Below are positions 1-13,285 of a stretch of DNA of 64,000 nucleotides, in pieces; positions within the stretch are counted from its first letter, which is position 1, and the number at the start of each line of letters is the position of its first letter. The DNA is from Dentipellis sp. KUC8613 (Eukaryota > Basidiomycota > Agaricomycetes > Russulales > Hericiaceae): positions 62,001 to 126,000 of the forward strand of contig NSJX01000033.1 of assembly GCA_002286715.1 (NCBI GenBank), in the 5' to 3' direction. A program made the position numbers and the translations under genes. The notes beneath the pieces are model-generated. The model searched no databases and had not been told where the DNA came from. It worked only from the letters and a program-made list of their open reading frames with translations.

Positions 1-1120
1 GGATTGTAGGACAGATTTGACAGATTTGGGCCGCGTCGGGACTAGTGCTAATGCCATCCCAGTCGTGAACCCATTGGGACCATGCCTTCTGCATCCTCGA
101 AGTACTGGATGCCAAAACCATTGGGTCGCATCAAATATATGGAGCCCCGTGTTAGGGCTGTTCATTGAAATTACCTAGAACGGGAGTGACGTCGGTGTTC
201 GACGTGGATCGCGGTGTCGTATCGTTGGACGCGCTACGATTTGGACATCCACATCTTGCAAAGCCAACAACTGATTGTCAAATCTTAGAAAATAACTGCC
301 TTGCGGAAAATGAAATAATCGACGGTCTTCTATTGCTCGAGGAAGGCTTCGCAGCGGTAAGTACGAACAATATTAATTTTCCGATGATCTACGTGCTGCG
401 TAAGGCTCTACCCAGTCTCCTAGCCTGTCGAAAGTCAAGTCCTCATGAATGCAGGATGAAAGACTCCTCGGGGGAAACAATGCTAACTCTTCTGAGGCTG
501 CTCTCCTCGGGTCCGAGAACACCACTAGGTGTCAACGACATCCCCATCCATTCATCGGGCACCGGCTGCAAGTCGTGGCGCAGACTTGTATGGGTGTCCC
601 GCTCCTCTAGGTTCGCCAAGGTAGGGCTACAGCTTATTGAGGCGGCCTTCTCTTGCATGTGTTATTGTCTGACATGCCAAAGGGGATAGAGCCTGTTACG
701 GCTACTTTAATTCACTCCAATGGATTACATCCACAGGCACGTTGGCGATCGTTCGTATCCAGGCTCAGGTCTAAATACCATACCCCCTAGGCTGAGGCCC
801 CGTTCCATCTCTAGTTCAGGACATTCGCTCTTGCGGCGCCGATTTTCTCTTTTGTCAGCCTGCATTCTTCTAGTGGCAGAGCTCTCGCGGTCGCGGTGCG
901 CCTCTGGTATTTGCCCCGAGCTGTGAATGGACCTGCGACAGCACGACGGCGCCGACAGGCAGTCGACCTGAATCGACCCCGCCAGCGATATTGCTTTTCC
1001 ACCCAAATCTATCGTTTCATAGCATTTCGTGACCACCATCATTCTGATACAAATACACGTCCCTCCATATCCACCTGAGTCGGTGCCAGTACAGCGCCTG
1101 CACGACCCACCCACCCCCGC
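1..1120. other. No supported gene; left edge and 3' flank of the MFS gene
   Basis: I see no recognisable coding region here. An open frame at 165-689 (+) has no family resemblance and no convincing composition, and frames on the other strand overlap it, so I leave it uncalled. The last part, about 1000-1120, is the 3' flank of the transporter that ends at 1121 on the minus strand. Confidence 0.5.
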
Positions 1121-3464
1121 CTACAGGATGTATCGGAAATCCGGCGCCCGGTCCCCCAGCTCGCGCAGCTCCTTGTCCGTGTACTTCGGCCCGCTGCCCT
1201 CCGCCGCGACGCGGTCGCGCTGGCGGTTGATGCGGATGTAGAGCAGCACGGCGGCGGGGACGGAGATGAAGCCGATGCCGACGAACATGAGCATGATGCC
1301 GTCTACGAGGAGCAGTCAGTGTTGTGTGTATAAGGCAGATGAGGAGGGGAAAGGGCGTACGCCCGATGATGTAGCGCGGCGCGTCCTGCGAGCGGAACAC
1401 GTTCGACGCGATGGCGCCGCTGAAGTTGCCGATGCCGATATGGACCGCCATCCCGACGCCGCGCTTGTACTGCCCCGCGAGGTTATTGCCCAGCCTGAGA
1501 AGGGGACATCAGCGAGGGGTGTAAAGGGAAATGGCCTGGGGAGGCGTACCAGCTGATGACACCGGGGAAGCTCGCGTACGCGCCTGCGACGCAGAAGAAT
1601 GTGCCGAAGTATTTCACGCCCGAGGCGGCGTCGGAGATGTTGATCACGAAGCCGATGAGGAGCATCGTGAGACCTGTGAGGATGAAGGGCGAGCGCATCT
1701 TGATAGCGTCGGACCAGATGGCGAAGACGAAGAGCGTGATCGCTGGAAGTGGGCGCGAAGCCTGTCAGGGAGCGCATGACCAGTACGAGGGGATGGACAA
1801 CGAACTGGCGAAGATGTACGGGGGCACGGTGAGCAGCTGCGAGATTGCCGTGCTGTGTCCGAAAGTCTGGATGATGGAACTGGAGCGGGAAGTTCATTTT
1901 AATTTCTTAGATGATTTTGAACGTATAATGGGACTCACGGAAGGAACAGCGAGATTCCGTACACTATGAGAGACGTCAGAACGGGTTAGCATGAATGGAG
2001 GGAAACACTTACAAGGCCCGATGATAGACATGTAGATCAGAATGTGCAGCCAGACCTGCCAGTCGAGGAACGCGGCCCACATATGGCGAAGCGCAAAGCG
2101 CTCCTCTTCTCCAACAGAGGAGTTATCATACTCTGCGAAGATCAATATGAGGGGACGTCATTACGAGAGTATCACGGCTTAGATCTCACTCTTTTTCCAG
2201 ATCACGTATGCCTTCTCCTCGGGTGTCAAGAACTTGGCCGTCGCGGGGAAGTCGACAAGTATGAAGAGCGCGATGAAGCCGACGACAACTGTCGCGATAC
2301 CCTCGAGGATCTTGGTGGCAAAAGAGAGGTCAGTAACATATCCCTTACTGAGGAACCTTGACTTACGAAGATCCATGACCAGCCGAGCAGTCCTCTCGTT
2401 CCACTCATGAACGAAATGGCGAAGGCGAGGAGGCCTGAGAATGCACCGGCCAGGGAGGCGGCTCCGAAGAAAATGCCTACGCGGAACTGGAGCATCGCCC
2501 GGGGATACCACAGCGTCAAGCTATTGCGACCGTCATCAGCATCCTACCCACGAGCACGAGGGCGAGTTTACACGCACTAGTAGACGACACCGGGGAACAG
2601 CCCCGCCTCCGCGACACCAAGGCACACACGAACCCCAACGAGTTGAGGATAGCTGGCGGCACGTTAGTGATAGCATGTTTAGACCAGCGAATGTACACGT
2701 ACTTTTTCACCAGGCCCATTAGCGTCATTATTGTCCCCCAAACAATCGTGATGCCTGGGAGCCATCTCGAAGGACGGAACTTCTTCAACACAAGGCTATA
2801 TTCGGGTGCAGTTTAAAATAGAGGCGAAGAACATGAGAAGGAGTTCACTTACTTGGCCGGACATTCGAAGAGACAGTACGGCTTCCCACCGGGTATCAGA
2901 CACCGAGATTAGCAAGGGAGAAGGAGGAATACTCACGATAAAGTACATCGTCTGTGAAAACAGACTAGAATTAGCCAATGCATGTTTACTAACGTAGAAC
3001 GACGTACAAGTGCAATGTTGTATTGATTCCCCACAAGGTGCAGCTGCGACGTCAGTCCCTGCAGCTTGGCGTTTCCTAATGAACCTCGATCATCAGAGAC
3101 GCGTCTTCTGGGAGAGATATGGCGTGCTCGACTAACCAATGTTGCCTATGGAGCGGGTGCGACACGTGAGCACCTGACCGACGCGTCCTACACAACACGA
3201 AGACGTACCTCGATCCAGGAAGCTCATGAGATACATCATCGCGAGGATGGGCATAAGCCTTAGGTCAATCTTGCGATAGAGACGCTTTTCTTCTTCTGGC
3301 GTCAGCTGAGGCGGCGGCGGAAGCTCCGAGTCTCCCGCGAAGTCGAGTATGGAGACGGTGTCCGACTGCACAGGGCTCTTCTCGTCAACGGACGAAGGGA
3401 CGTGTTCCGTGGTCGTGACGCGCTGCTTCTCCACGGACGACGAGTCCGTGCTAGGTGGAGACAT
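1121..3464 (-). CDS. MFS transporter, allantoate/anion permease (Dal5-like) family
   Basis: This is a many-exon gene for a 12-segment plasma-membrane transporter of the fungal anion:cation symporter group, which imports allantoate, nicotinate, biotin-type or other organic anions with protons. What is seen: a polar N-terminal tail of about 60 residues, then the family signature LTPEEEKRLYRKIDLRLMP followed by a first membrane segment ending FLDRGNIGNAK. Later exons encode further hydrophobic segments, and the C-terminus ends YTDKELRELGDRAPDFRYIL before the stop at 1121-1123. The ATG at 3462-3464 is the only sensible start. Exon 1 runs 3464-3209 and the second exon is only 9 bases (3145-3137), coding the middle of DRGNIGN. 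Exon 3 begins at 3075. At least nine exons are present, and I did not fix every junction. The substrate cannot be told from sequence alone. Confidence 0.88.
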
Positions 3465-5543
3465 GATTGGCACAGGTCTTGGTCGTGAATGAGAGCGCGT
3501 GGGGTGCGTGGACGGGGGACCACGGAGACGTCAAGATACCAATGTGGGGCAGCTTAAATATCCTGCAAAGAGAGGACGCTCGGCGTCGGTGTGGGATCAT
3601 CCGGTGCGTTTTGGGAGCGAGTGTTCCTTGAACGGAAAACGGATATCATGGATGTTGTTTTCCTCCAAAGAGACGCTCTTCCCTGTCTGTCGTGCCTCGC
3701 CTAACAGCGTCATGTGAGTCCGATCCCGTTCTACATTTTGATTTACGTGCTCTTTTGATCCACGTGAGGGCCGCACAAGCGTAACTTTTGGAGCAGGTGC
3801 TCACCTCGAGAGATAAACGATGCGTCAAGGCCGCGGGGCTCCGGGTGGAGGCGTCGACCGGGTCAAGTCCTCGAGGCTCGGTGTGGGGAACTTGCAGGAA
3901 CGAGCGGTGGCTGTGCACCGTCATCCAGTGCGCGTCTTTCTGATTCCTTTGCCATTTCCACTCATCCTCCAAGCTTACCGCTCTTTGGGTACCTGCCGCA
4001 GGCAGCCCGTGTACTCTTCCTTATCGACGTCAGCTCCGGAGACTAGTCTTCATTAACGACCATACACAAGCAACGTCGACTCCAGGTTCATCCCAAGACC
4101 TGTTAATCTGATAAGCAGCTGGGAACTGGTGGGTCTAATTATACACTGTAAGGACCTTGTCGGGTGTTTTCAGCTCTTGATCTGGCTTTTGCTCACTCAC
4201 GACTTCGGAGCGAGCGTGAAAAAGGAACGAGACTTTGGAAGCATTGGGTTACGAGAGAGCTGGTATTGTGAGCACTCATCCTTTCTGTTGTAGTGTTTTG
4301 TAACTGGGCGTATTTTTGCCCTTGGCCAGGCACTTCGAACCCTTGTCGGCGGAACTGGATCTCTCATAGACACCATGGATCGACCGTGGTAACAACGGGG
4401 CATATGTCTCCATCGGCTCGGCTACTGTCTTTACAGGCCAGGAATGGGGACACTCGTGCCGTTCCTCGTTCAATTCGCCATTTAGGAAAGAATCGTGATA
4501 CTTTTGTAGGAAGTATTTCCAAATCCGAAAAGCATGCTGCACCATCTTTGTCCATCCCAACAGCTTGGTCGAGTACGGATTAGGATCGTGGAGCCCCGTG
4601 TTCATTATACCGTCGGTGCCTCACGGTTGCGACATTCACGTCTTCGCTTTAGTAACGGACTGTGTCGAGTGTGCTGTACATTTACGGACTCACAGTCCAA
4701 TGTCTCGTTTTAAGCAGTCCCTCCAGACCCCAGGCATAGTCATTTCGGCCTGCTCGAGGGTCAATCAAGGATGGTACGACGAAGGTGACCTTTTTTAGTC
4801 TCTAGATCGTGAGAAAAGCAACTGCTTCCCGCATCATTACCGTCCTGAGCCCGATCTTGAACCATACTTCCGTACTGTTTACTGTAGTTATACGTTTCTC
4901 GCCGCGCCAACTGGGAAATAATGGATTGTGCAGATGGCTAGATGTCACATTGGTTGAAACGAAAATTAAGCGCCTGGCACGCAACAACGCTAGCGCTTGC
5001 CAGCGCCGCGGCGGCTGTCTCTGGTGCGCTTGCTCTGCTACTATGACCTTCCCCGATGACACAATGCTTCAGAAGACGCGAAACGCTCAAAATCATGCCG
5101 TATCTGGATTACTACAATCCGGGCAAGGTCTTTATGGTGACATCGTACCATAAAAATCACTAGAACGGCCTAACCGTGCGTAGCTTTAACGCTCGTTTTA
5201 CCAAATGGTCTTCCGGCTTTACGGCGACTCGAAGCACCGCCGAACGAAGCACTCCATCGTCGAGCCCATCAAAGGGGTCATTCTGGGATGCATTGCATCT
5301 CAGAACTTCTACGGGCTGTATCTCTTGCCGACTTCGCGTCAAGAAACCTTCTGGTGCGCCATCGCGAGTACCATCATATAGCACTCTGCTGGATCCAACG
5401 CACTGGTATAATAACGCATCTTCTCAGCTCATATAACAATTAGTAGATGTCAATTAAGCGATGAAGACGGGCCACTATAAAACAGCGCACACCATGGACT
5501 TTTCAATTATCGTCTATCCCATCCCACTTCTTCGTATCCTGCT
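3465..5543. other. 2.1 kb intergenic region between divergent genes
   Basis: This lies between the start of the minus-strand transporter and the start of the plus-strand DUF1254 gene, so it holds both promoters. Several open frames of 60-120 codons occur on both strands, but none shows a family motif or a consistent exon pattern. No mobile element ends were seen. Confidence 0.5.
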
Positions 5544-7210
5544 ATGCTACGAGCGATCTCCGTATTATTCTGCTGCATCTATTACACTAATGCGCTGCAA
5601 ATTCGAGTTAGTTGCAATTCAGCTCCTGAACGTGCTACAGCGTTCGCTTTAGAGGTGTGTCATTTGCCTATCGCTCGAAAGATTATGCTCATTTTCGCGA
5701 GTTCTTCAGTATGGTACACCTCTTGCCGCGTTCGCCCAGTATGCGGCACCGATGCTACAGGAAGTTGGTACAAACTCGTTCATTCCGCAACGTGCGCTGG
5801 CAAACGCAAGCACGACAAGCGTGGTGCGACCTAATGTGGACACTCTGTACACTACTCTCGTCTACGACTTATCGCACGCGGATCTGGCTATTACTCTTCC
5901 TCCAATCGATCCAGGCCGATTCTATGTTTTTCCATTCTACGATCCGTACGTCATTTTTTTTCGCCCGTATGATGCGACACCGATTGGGCACCTTGCAGGT
6001 ATGGGGACAACTACGCAAACCTTGGGAGCGTCAACAACAGTTTACCTGGTCAATACCTGCTGCGAGTCGCAAGCAGCGCTGGCGCACAGCCCGGATTTCA
6101 AACGGAGTCCGGACCCGGGAACTATACTGGATACGTGTCATCTCCGTCAACGTATGGATCCATAGTGGTCCGAATCCTCGTCCGCAACGAGTCGGACATT
6201 GCCGCTGTCAACGACATCCAGGACCACATCTCCGCTACACCCATTGCACGATCGTCGACAGCCAGTGCACCACCCCTCTCATTTGCCAATCTTACCGCAG
6301 GCCTCAGTAACGACACCGTAGAATCTGTCCTGCAGCTCACAGCCCGTCTCGCGCCCTGGAACCTGCCGGAAGTCGCATCCAACCAGCAGCACGTGGCATG
6401 CAATCTGCAGGCAGCCGGCGTCGCGGACGGCACGTACACGCAGCCCCAGGGCGTCGATCTCGGAATAGCTGCCGCTGATGCTCAAGCATCCCAGAAAGCT
6501 CGGCTTAGCCAGCCCGGCACTAATATCGATCTCGGAAACGGGTGGACCGTCCTCGCGCCGTCGCTCTCTGGGAACTTTGGGGTCGACTATGAAGTCCGCG
6601 CGTTTGTCGCGGAGACGGGATACCTGCAGCTGGACCCGTACGAGGCGATCTATCCCACGATCGATGTGAATGGGTCTACTGGCGCGTTGACCCTCGGCCC
6701 ACGCGAGGCATACGTGTTCACCTTCTCCGCGAGGCCTCCTGTGACAGGGTTTTGGAGCCTCACGGCATATGGTTCCGACGAATTTCTGGTCCCCAATCCT
6801 ATGAATGTGTACTCGCTGAGTGATCGGAGCAACCTCACGTACGGAAATGGCGAGTCTGTGTATGGGGATTCGTCGACGGCAGTAGCCGACGGGCCATTCC
6901 AGGTGCTGTTGCAGCCTGCCGATGTCTCGCCTCCAGCAAACTGGACTCGAAAGTGGGTCTGCTTTTTTTTTTCTCGCTGTGGCTTGAGCGGGACTGATGC
7001 GTATCCAATCTACTTAGCTGGCTTCCGATTGAGGCGGGCGGAGGGAATTTCTCTGTGAATTGTAAGCCGGTAGTATATTCCTAGTGATTGAACTATTGGT
7101 TTTAACCTGAATTTACAGTGCGCTGGTATGGACCAACAGACTCTCTGAGCAACGGTTCCTATGCATATCCGAGCATCACCAAGGTGACTGCGCTGTCTGC
7201 CGGACCCTAG
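5544..7210 (+). CDS. Secreted DUF1254/DUF1214 domain protein
   Basis: Five exons (5544-5654, 5710-5945, 5999-6952, 7018-7061, 7119-7210) join in frame to give 478 residues. All four introns are 53-65 bases with GT-AG ends. The first 18 residues look like a secretion signal (hydrophobic LRAISVLFCCIYY). An N-terminal DUF1254 region follows, with VRPNVDTLYTTLVYDLS and the PGRFYVFPFYDPYGDNYANLG block, and a C-terminal DUF1214 region contains ETGYLQLDPYEAIYP, FWSLTAYGSDEFLVPN and the closing NWLPIEAGGGNFSVNLRWYGP. Several N-glycosylation sequons fit an extracellular protein. The biochemical role of the family is unknown. Bacterial relatives are periplasmic or lipoprotein-like, and fungal copies are common in wood-decay species. 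The start gives the signal peptide directly and no better upstream start exists. Confidence 0.88.
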
Positions 7211-8180
7211 ATCGTATAGGAAGTTGCCGTCGACAATGCGTGTCCGTGCGCGTGGCAGTATGGCCGCTATATATATCCTATTATTTTGGGGGTCGTTTCC
7301 GTCTAGTTGATTTTTAATTGCTTAACTTCGTAGTGTCTAGACGTCTCCTGTCGCCTATGTGAGAAGAAAGCAAAGCGGACAGTCGCCCCTTCATGCTACA
7401 GTACGCCTGTCCCGTCGCCCTTCCCTTGGTCATCAGCTTCTCGATGTGCTCACCTTGCCCCTCATGCATTGAGCCCATGCGCTGCCTACATGGCCCACGG
7501 AAGCCTCGACCATGTAATAGCCTCCGCGAAGACTGCTGGACCGCCTTTCTGTCGTCTGTTCTGATGGCATTCGAAGATGTATCATCGTCCGCTATGGGAT
7601 TTGAAGTACGCAGCGGGGCTGTGGGGTGTAGAGGGCTTAGGGTAAGATCATCGCAATGATTCCATTCGCGGATGTGACGCGAGAGCGGCGAATTGAGTGC
7701 CGCGGCATGAGTTGCTCTATCACATTCATCACACTCACATGTTGCTATCTTTGTCCCTGCGCAACCTACTGACGCAAACAGACGAGGCTACCTTGCTGCT
7801 GCATGTCGACGTTCTAGTCGTCTTTCGCTTTGTGGTAAGTGCATCTGAATCCTCTTGATATAGTGCCAGCCTGTACTAACATTGTTCCGTCGTAGATTGT
7901 CGAATGTTCGGTACATGAATGTAAATCCATTTATAGCCGCGCATTGCAGAAGCATGTCGCATGTCGGAGTGCTATACCGAGTCGAGCTCGAGCTTCGCGC
8001 GAAACCACATGTGAACGCGCTTTCGGTTCGTGAATCGGGCATGGGGACCTCGAGGCACGGAACCTTCGAGGCTTACATAGCGTCGTCGCCGCGATGGTCT
8101 ATATACGAGAACGCAGCCAGTACTCCATCCGCAACTACATCTTCGCTTCAGACGGTTCTCTTGTCATTCAACCGAGCACA
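7211..8180. other. Intergenic, 5' region of the NLR gene
   Basis: No gene is supported. An 88-codon frame at 7393-7659 has no recognisable features. The last few hundred bases contain the NLR promoter. An upstream non-coding exon cannot be excluded, because a spliceable-looking GT...AG pair occurs at about 7834-7895. Confidence 0.4.
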
Positions 8181-11100
8181 ATGGCGCCCCCTCCCGTCCG
8201 TCCGAGAGCACCAAGGCGACGCACAACGGCGCTGTTGGAACTAGCCGACCATATGGAGAGACGCCCTCCGCCCATAGCAGAAGAGAAAGTCGAGATCAGT
8301 AGTGGTGAGAGCTACGAACTGGTCTTCGACCCGCTTATTGACCAGACCCACAGGCGAAAGGAACGAGCAACGGGGGAGGACTATCCGCCATATCAAGGTC
8401 GCGATTGAGTTCATCAGCCTAGTGAAGGAGGCTATCCCTCAAGAGCAAGCAAAGACCGTGCTCTCCGCGATGTGTACTGTCCTCGGGTCGATCACAGTAA
8501 GTTGTCGATCGCTCAAGGACCCCCAGATGTTCACTAAAATCTAACCTCTAGACCGCGGCGGACAACAACGAAGATCTGGAAACCTTGCAGAATCGCTGCG
8601 TGACAATCGGACAGCTTTTTTTGCACGACATGTTGGGCGGGCGAGAAACCGACATCACAAACGAAGCTATTCAGAAACTGAACAAGTGAGTGACACCTAA
8701 GTCCGGTAGCGCGCAACTCACATCATCGCGCAGGACTGTGAATGATATGATATTCTCTATCAGACACAAGGCTCAGCGGCATCTTTGTATACAAATTTCT
8801 TCGGCTAAAATCGATAAAGAAGAGATCCAGGGGTGGAATGCGAAGCTGAATAACGACCTGGTGCATTTTCAAGTACGTATTTCCTGATGTACTTATTTTT
8901 CTTCTGCTCATTGCCATCATTTCCAAGACGTGCGCTGCAGTCGAGACCGGACACATGCTGCGGACAATTGATAAGAAGGTACAGACTATCATTGAGCAGC
9001 AAGTTGAAGTCATCAGGAATCCCTCCAGGTGCGTATCTTTTGATGACAATCTCATCTCTTGTGAGTTAACTCGGGGATAGGGATATATATCAGAAAGACC
9101 CCCCACCCTCCAAGCCACCCATCTTCTACGGAAGGGACGACCTGATTCTCGGGGTGGTTCGATCGCTTCTGAAGGGTGAAGATGTTATTCTGCTCGGACC
9201 AGGAGGCATAGGAAAGAGCACCATCGCCAAGGTCGTATACCACCAAGACGACATTGCAGCCAAATTCTCGAAGCGCCGGTTCTTCGTCCGGCTGGAAGAG
9301 TCGGATCAGCGGAAGGTCTCCTTCGATTCATTCATGAACCGCATCGTCTCCGCGCTCGGCTTGACCGCATCCAAGGCCAATTGCCAGCAATCAATACTCA
9401 CGAATCTGCGCAGCGGCGACGACACTCTTCTGGTACTTGACAGTGCCGACACCTTTGTGGACTCGGCTACCGACGGAAAGCGCATTCGAGATGCTATTGT
9501 CGAGTATCAAGATATACCATCCGTGGTAGTTCTGCTCACCACACGCCAGCAGACATTGTCGTATCACCCTCGATGGCTCACGGTTCCCGTTCCAACTCTC
9601 GACCCCGCAGCGGCGTATGATCTGTTCACGACAATATATCCCAAGGATATCCCTCAAGATAACGTCTATCCTATTCTCACAGATCTAGACTACTATCCGC
9701 TTTCTGTCCATCTTCTTGCTCAAGCGGCTTGGCAGAATGACTGGTCTCCCGAGGATTTGGAACGGTCTTGGAAGGAGCGCCAGGGACACTTATTGGGAAT
9801 AGAGGGCAACAACGATGGCATAAACACGACCATTGCCCTTTCTCTTTCTTCTCCAGCCATCGAAGCCGTCAATCCCAGTGCGCTCGAATTTTTGCAGGTC
9901 GTAGCGTTCTTTCCATCCGGTGTCGACAGGAACAAGCTCCACAATATTTTCCCCTCTGTCTCGAACATCGGGGCGATAGCCGACCTGGTACAGCAACATT
10001 CTCTTACTCAACGATCTGGAGACTTCATCACCATGCTCGCACCCATCCGCCTCTATATCGCGCATAACTTCAATCGGGAGAATATCCCCCTGCTTTCGGA
10101 CGCTAGGGACTACTACTATTCTTTGCTTGAGAGCTCTCATGTTTCTGGCCCGGATGCGACGGACTTCGACAAGGGCTTATGGATTAGGAAGGAAGACGAC
10201 AACGTCGAACAGCTCATTCTCCTCGACTTGTCGGTTCCTCACATGATGGAGAGGGCGTGCGACGCATGTATCACTTTCGTTCAGCATCTCATCCGGTACA
10301 AGCGACGCCCCACATGCCTCGAGGCCCTGGTCCAGGGGCTCCCAGAAGACGACCCAAAGAAGATCAACTTCCTCGGCCTGAATCTTCCACGTCCTTTCGG
10401 TCGATTGCGCACTCGGGTGCGCAAAGGCGTCTGCATGCTGTCTCTGGGTCTCCTTGCGGCACACACTGGACGGAGCCCTGAGGCGTTCAAGCTTTTCTCG
10501 GAGGCTAAGCGGCTTTTCGACTTGATCGAGGACTGGAACACGTCTCTCTTCTGCCTGGAGCTCATGGGACAGATCCACATCCTCCGAGGCCAGATGGTCG
10601 CGGCCGAGAACCTCTTGAAAGAGGGGCTGAGGATCGCTCGGAAAGTAAAGGACCAGCGCGAGGCAGAGGCACAATTGACCGTGTCGTTGGGGTGGGTTAA
10701 AATCCTCAAGGATTCCCATCAAGCCGAGAAGGACTTCGAGAAGATCCTCTCGCACTTTCGGCAGAAGGGCGACGAAGCCTGGGTCGCGTATACCCTCAAC
10801 CGCTTGGCTTACGCTCAGCTCTATTCCAAAGACAACGGCGCGGCAAAGAAGTCTCTCGAGGAGGAATGCAGCATCCACGCGAAGCGCAATGACACCTGGG
10901 GTTGTATGGGGAGCAACATGGCGTTGGCGGAGGTCGCGCTTTCGGTCCGAAATCTGCCCGAGGCCGATAAGTATCTAGATCAAGCCCGGGAGCTTGCGCT
11001 GTCGGTCCAGGATACCCAGAAGGCCAGTCTAGCACTGGCAGTGAAGTCAGCCATCGCGGCAGACGACAAGAACTATGATCTTGCTCGAGAGCAGATCCAG

Positions 11101-11487
11101 GAGGCGATCCGCGAAGTCACTTTCTCCGAGGAGAACGAGAACTTCCGACTGGTATGGTGCATCTACCTCGCAGCGCGCAACGAGTTCATTGCACGAAACT
11201 ATCAAGATGCAAAGCGACTCTACCTGCAGACACTCGAGTACAGCGATCCTCTTGACGATGTCTACACTGCGGTCAGAAGCCTGAAGGCCTTGGGTGAGAT
11301 TGCGCTCTTGGAGGGCGACGTGAAGGCCGCCAAAGAGTATGCCAGCAAGGCGCAAGAGCGTTCAGAGTCTACTGGCGTTGCCAGTTATCTGCAGGACATC
11401 CGGTACCACTGCTGTCTCATGAAGAACAGCTTCGAGGGTCGGCAGCTGTACCAAGAGCAAGGTCTCCCGCGCGTTGCTATGATATGA
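8181..11487 (+). CDS. NLR-like STAND NTPase with helical (MLKL/HeLo-like) N-terminus and TPR repeats
   Basis: Six exons (8181-8304, 8354-8496, 8552-8685, 8734-8872, 8928-9028, 9081-11487) join in frame to 1015 residues. Residues 1-50 are basic and disordered. Residues 55-210 are all-helical, in the arrangement of the mixed-lineage-kinase-like (MLKL) N-terminal bundle common in agaricomycete NLRs, with the conserved W in the helix around EEIQGWNAKLNNDLVHF. The linker ends PPIFYGRDDLI and is followed by the nucleotide-binding domain: Walker A GPGGIGKST (253-261), Walker B LLVLDSAD, and sensor-like VVVLLTTR. The C-terminal third carries about eight TPR-type helical pairs, for example PEADKYLDQARELA and GDVKAAKEYASKA. 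Such proteins are intracellular sensors that oligomerise and trigger cell death or non-self responses. That role is inferred here. It is followed on the same strand by two HeLo-like genes, and a related NLR lies at 54-57 kb. Confidence 0.9.
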
Positions 11488-11873
11488 TTCTTCAGCTGTC
11501 GGAAGGAGGCGTAGGGGTAATATTCGGGTTACCGTTTGGACCAGGTATCATATTGACTCGGGTGACTTTGACTATTCAGTTGGAGTTTGGCTTGTTCTAA
11601 TCACGGATGCTGTGGGAATTGTCGTATAGTACTTACCAGCTCAGTCCGAATCAGGGCGTAATTTACTGCCATCTTGGATTTTGGTGACATACCGTTCCGA
11701 TTTGTAACTTGCAATCAATCCTCGTTACGGTTCTGGGTGCCTGTTCCCTTCCTCTCAAACGACGCTGTCAAGGCTTATCTGATCAAGACGCTAGCATACT
11801 CGGATTCGACAGTGAGCAGAGCCGTGTTCGTACCCGTCGTGCTTCTCCCCTCCTCACTGACCTTCTTCCGCGT
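11488..11873. other. Short intergenic region upstream of first HeLo-like gene
   Basis: The 386 bases hold the NLR 3' end and the promoter of the next gene. The reading frame of the next gene is open upstream of 11874, but the tandem paralogue begins at the matching MDPL methionine, so the extra codons are treated as untranslated. Confidence 0.45.
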
Positions 11874-13285
11874 ATGGACCCTTTATCGATTGCAACCACC
11901 GTCATCTCGACGGCGACTGCGATCCAGACATGGGTAGACCAGCACCAGATGAAGCATGCCACGATTCATGAGCTCAGCTTCACCATTTCCCGAATATCCC
12001 TCATCCTCGCACCGCTGCAGCCGCACACCCCGAACTCGAATTCGGAGCAGCCGGGCAACTGGACACACGTCGATCCAGCCATAACAACATGCCTGCAGGA
12101 CATGGGCGAGATCCTGAACCACATCAAGGACGACCTGTCGCTCTGGCGCGAGAGGCGGCGCTCGAAGACGGTAGCGTTCTTCGAGTTTCTGCGGCCTTCC
12201 ATCATCCTTAATCGCATCCAAGAGGACGACAGGCGGCTGTCCCGGCGGCTCGACACACTGTCATTCGCGCTGCAGGTGTACTTCCTGCAGACTGCGAGCA
12301 GCAAGTCTGGGGCCTCGCAAACAATCGAGACAGAGCCTGAGAAGCCACCATCCATCTTGGACGAAGTGAGAAATGAGGAGGTACGGATGTTCTGGGAAGA
12401 GAGAATCGGGCAGGACGTACGTGAGCGTTTCTATGAACATAACTGAACTGTAATCCAGCCCATTTTTGCAGTCTTCGTTCATCGCCGGCCAACGACTGTG
12501 CGACGAGCTCGTAGAATGGCTCGGCATCCACCTCGACCAAACGACGGCCGATACCCTCCTTCTGCGGCTGGACGAGTACGCCATAGGCGGAGTGTCGCCC
12601 TCGAGCCTCGACAATTTTGTAGGCCAGCGAAGTATCAGAGATGCACTTTCCGGGCTTGGCGTGATCAGAAGTACGACATTCGTTTGCCTGTGCCTGCGCT
12701 CTCATGAGGGCACTTACCGATGCCTTGTCAGAAGGTATGTCAACTGCAAGCCAATGCAAGTCCGTTGATCGAAGCACGATCAAGCCTCTCCTTGTATGGA
12801 TCGACGATGAGCCGCTGAACAATGACTGGCTCATCGACAATGCGAGGCAACTGAACATAACTGTAATTTGTTTGACCTGTACGGCCTCGGCAAAAGTCTG
12901 GATAGAAGTCAATGAAGGTGAGCATCGCAATACGCATCCTACCGGTCTCTCACTGGCGCATGCAGGTCTCCTGCGCAAAGCGGATTACGCGGGGCGATTG
13001 CGCTTCATTTCGGACAACTACCGCTGGGAGGCGGACGGGATCAACACCAGGTCCGTCTTGAACATAACTGCGGGCGAAGCCATTCTTCGTTACCTGCGAG
13101 GCCGAATGTATCGAGCTCCGGTTATGATATACTGTGGTCTGAGCATCGCAGAGACTGCGTACGTAAAGTCGTTCAGCCGCGCGGGGTCGACGACAGATTG
13201 GATTTTGTGTTTGCGTTTCATAAAGAACCTTGCGGCGGGGATCGACACAGACTATGACTGGGAGGGATTCAGTAGACTGTCCTGA
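11874..13285 (+). CDS. HeLo-like helical domain fused to receiver-like alpha/beta domain (copy A)
   Basis: Four exons (11874-12416, 12472-12670, 12732-12917, 12966-13285) give 415 residues. Residues 1-150 begin MDPLSIATTVISTATAIQ, the pattern that opens fungal HeLo-like/STAND N-terminal domains, and continue as an amphipathic four-helix-like bundle (DPAITTCLQDMGEIL, FFEFLRPSIIL). Residues 182-247 form a small helical segment with LLLRLDEYAIGG..SSLDNFVG, loosely like a degenerate EF-hand. From about 264 the protein turns into a Rossmann-like fold: strand LLVWIDDEP with an acidic DD pair (272-273), TASAKVW, LRFISDN, and APVMIYCG followed by AGST. This order resembles a CheY/receiver domain whose signature Thr and Lys are not evident. 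No kinase or NTPase module is present. The function is unknown. I infer a cell-death effector or adaptor from its domain class and its position 386 bases after an NLR. The start is fixed by alignment with copy B. Confidence 0.82.

Noticed and set aside
165..689. 174-codon plus-strand open frame at the left edge
   Set aside because: No motif, no splice pattern, and amino-acid make-up looks random; other frames of similar length overlap.
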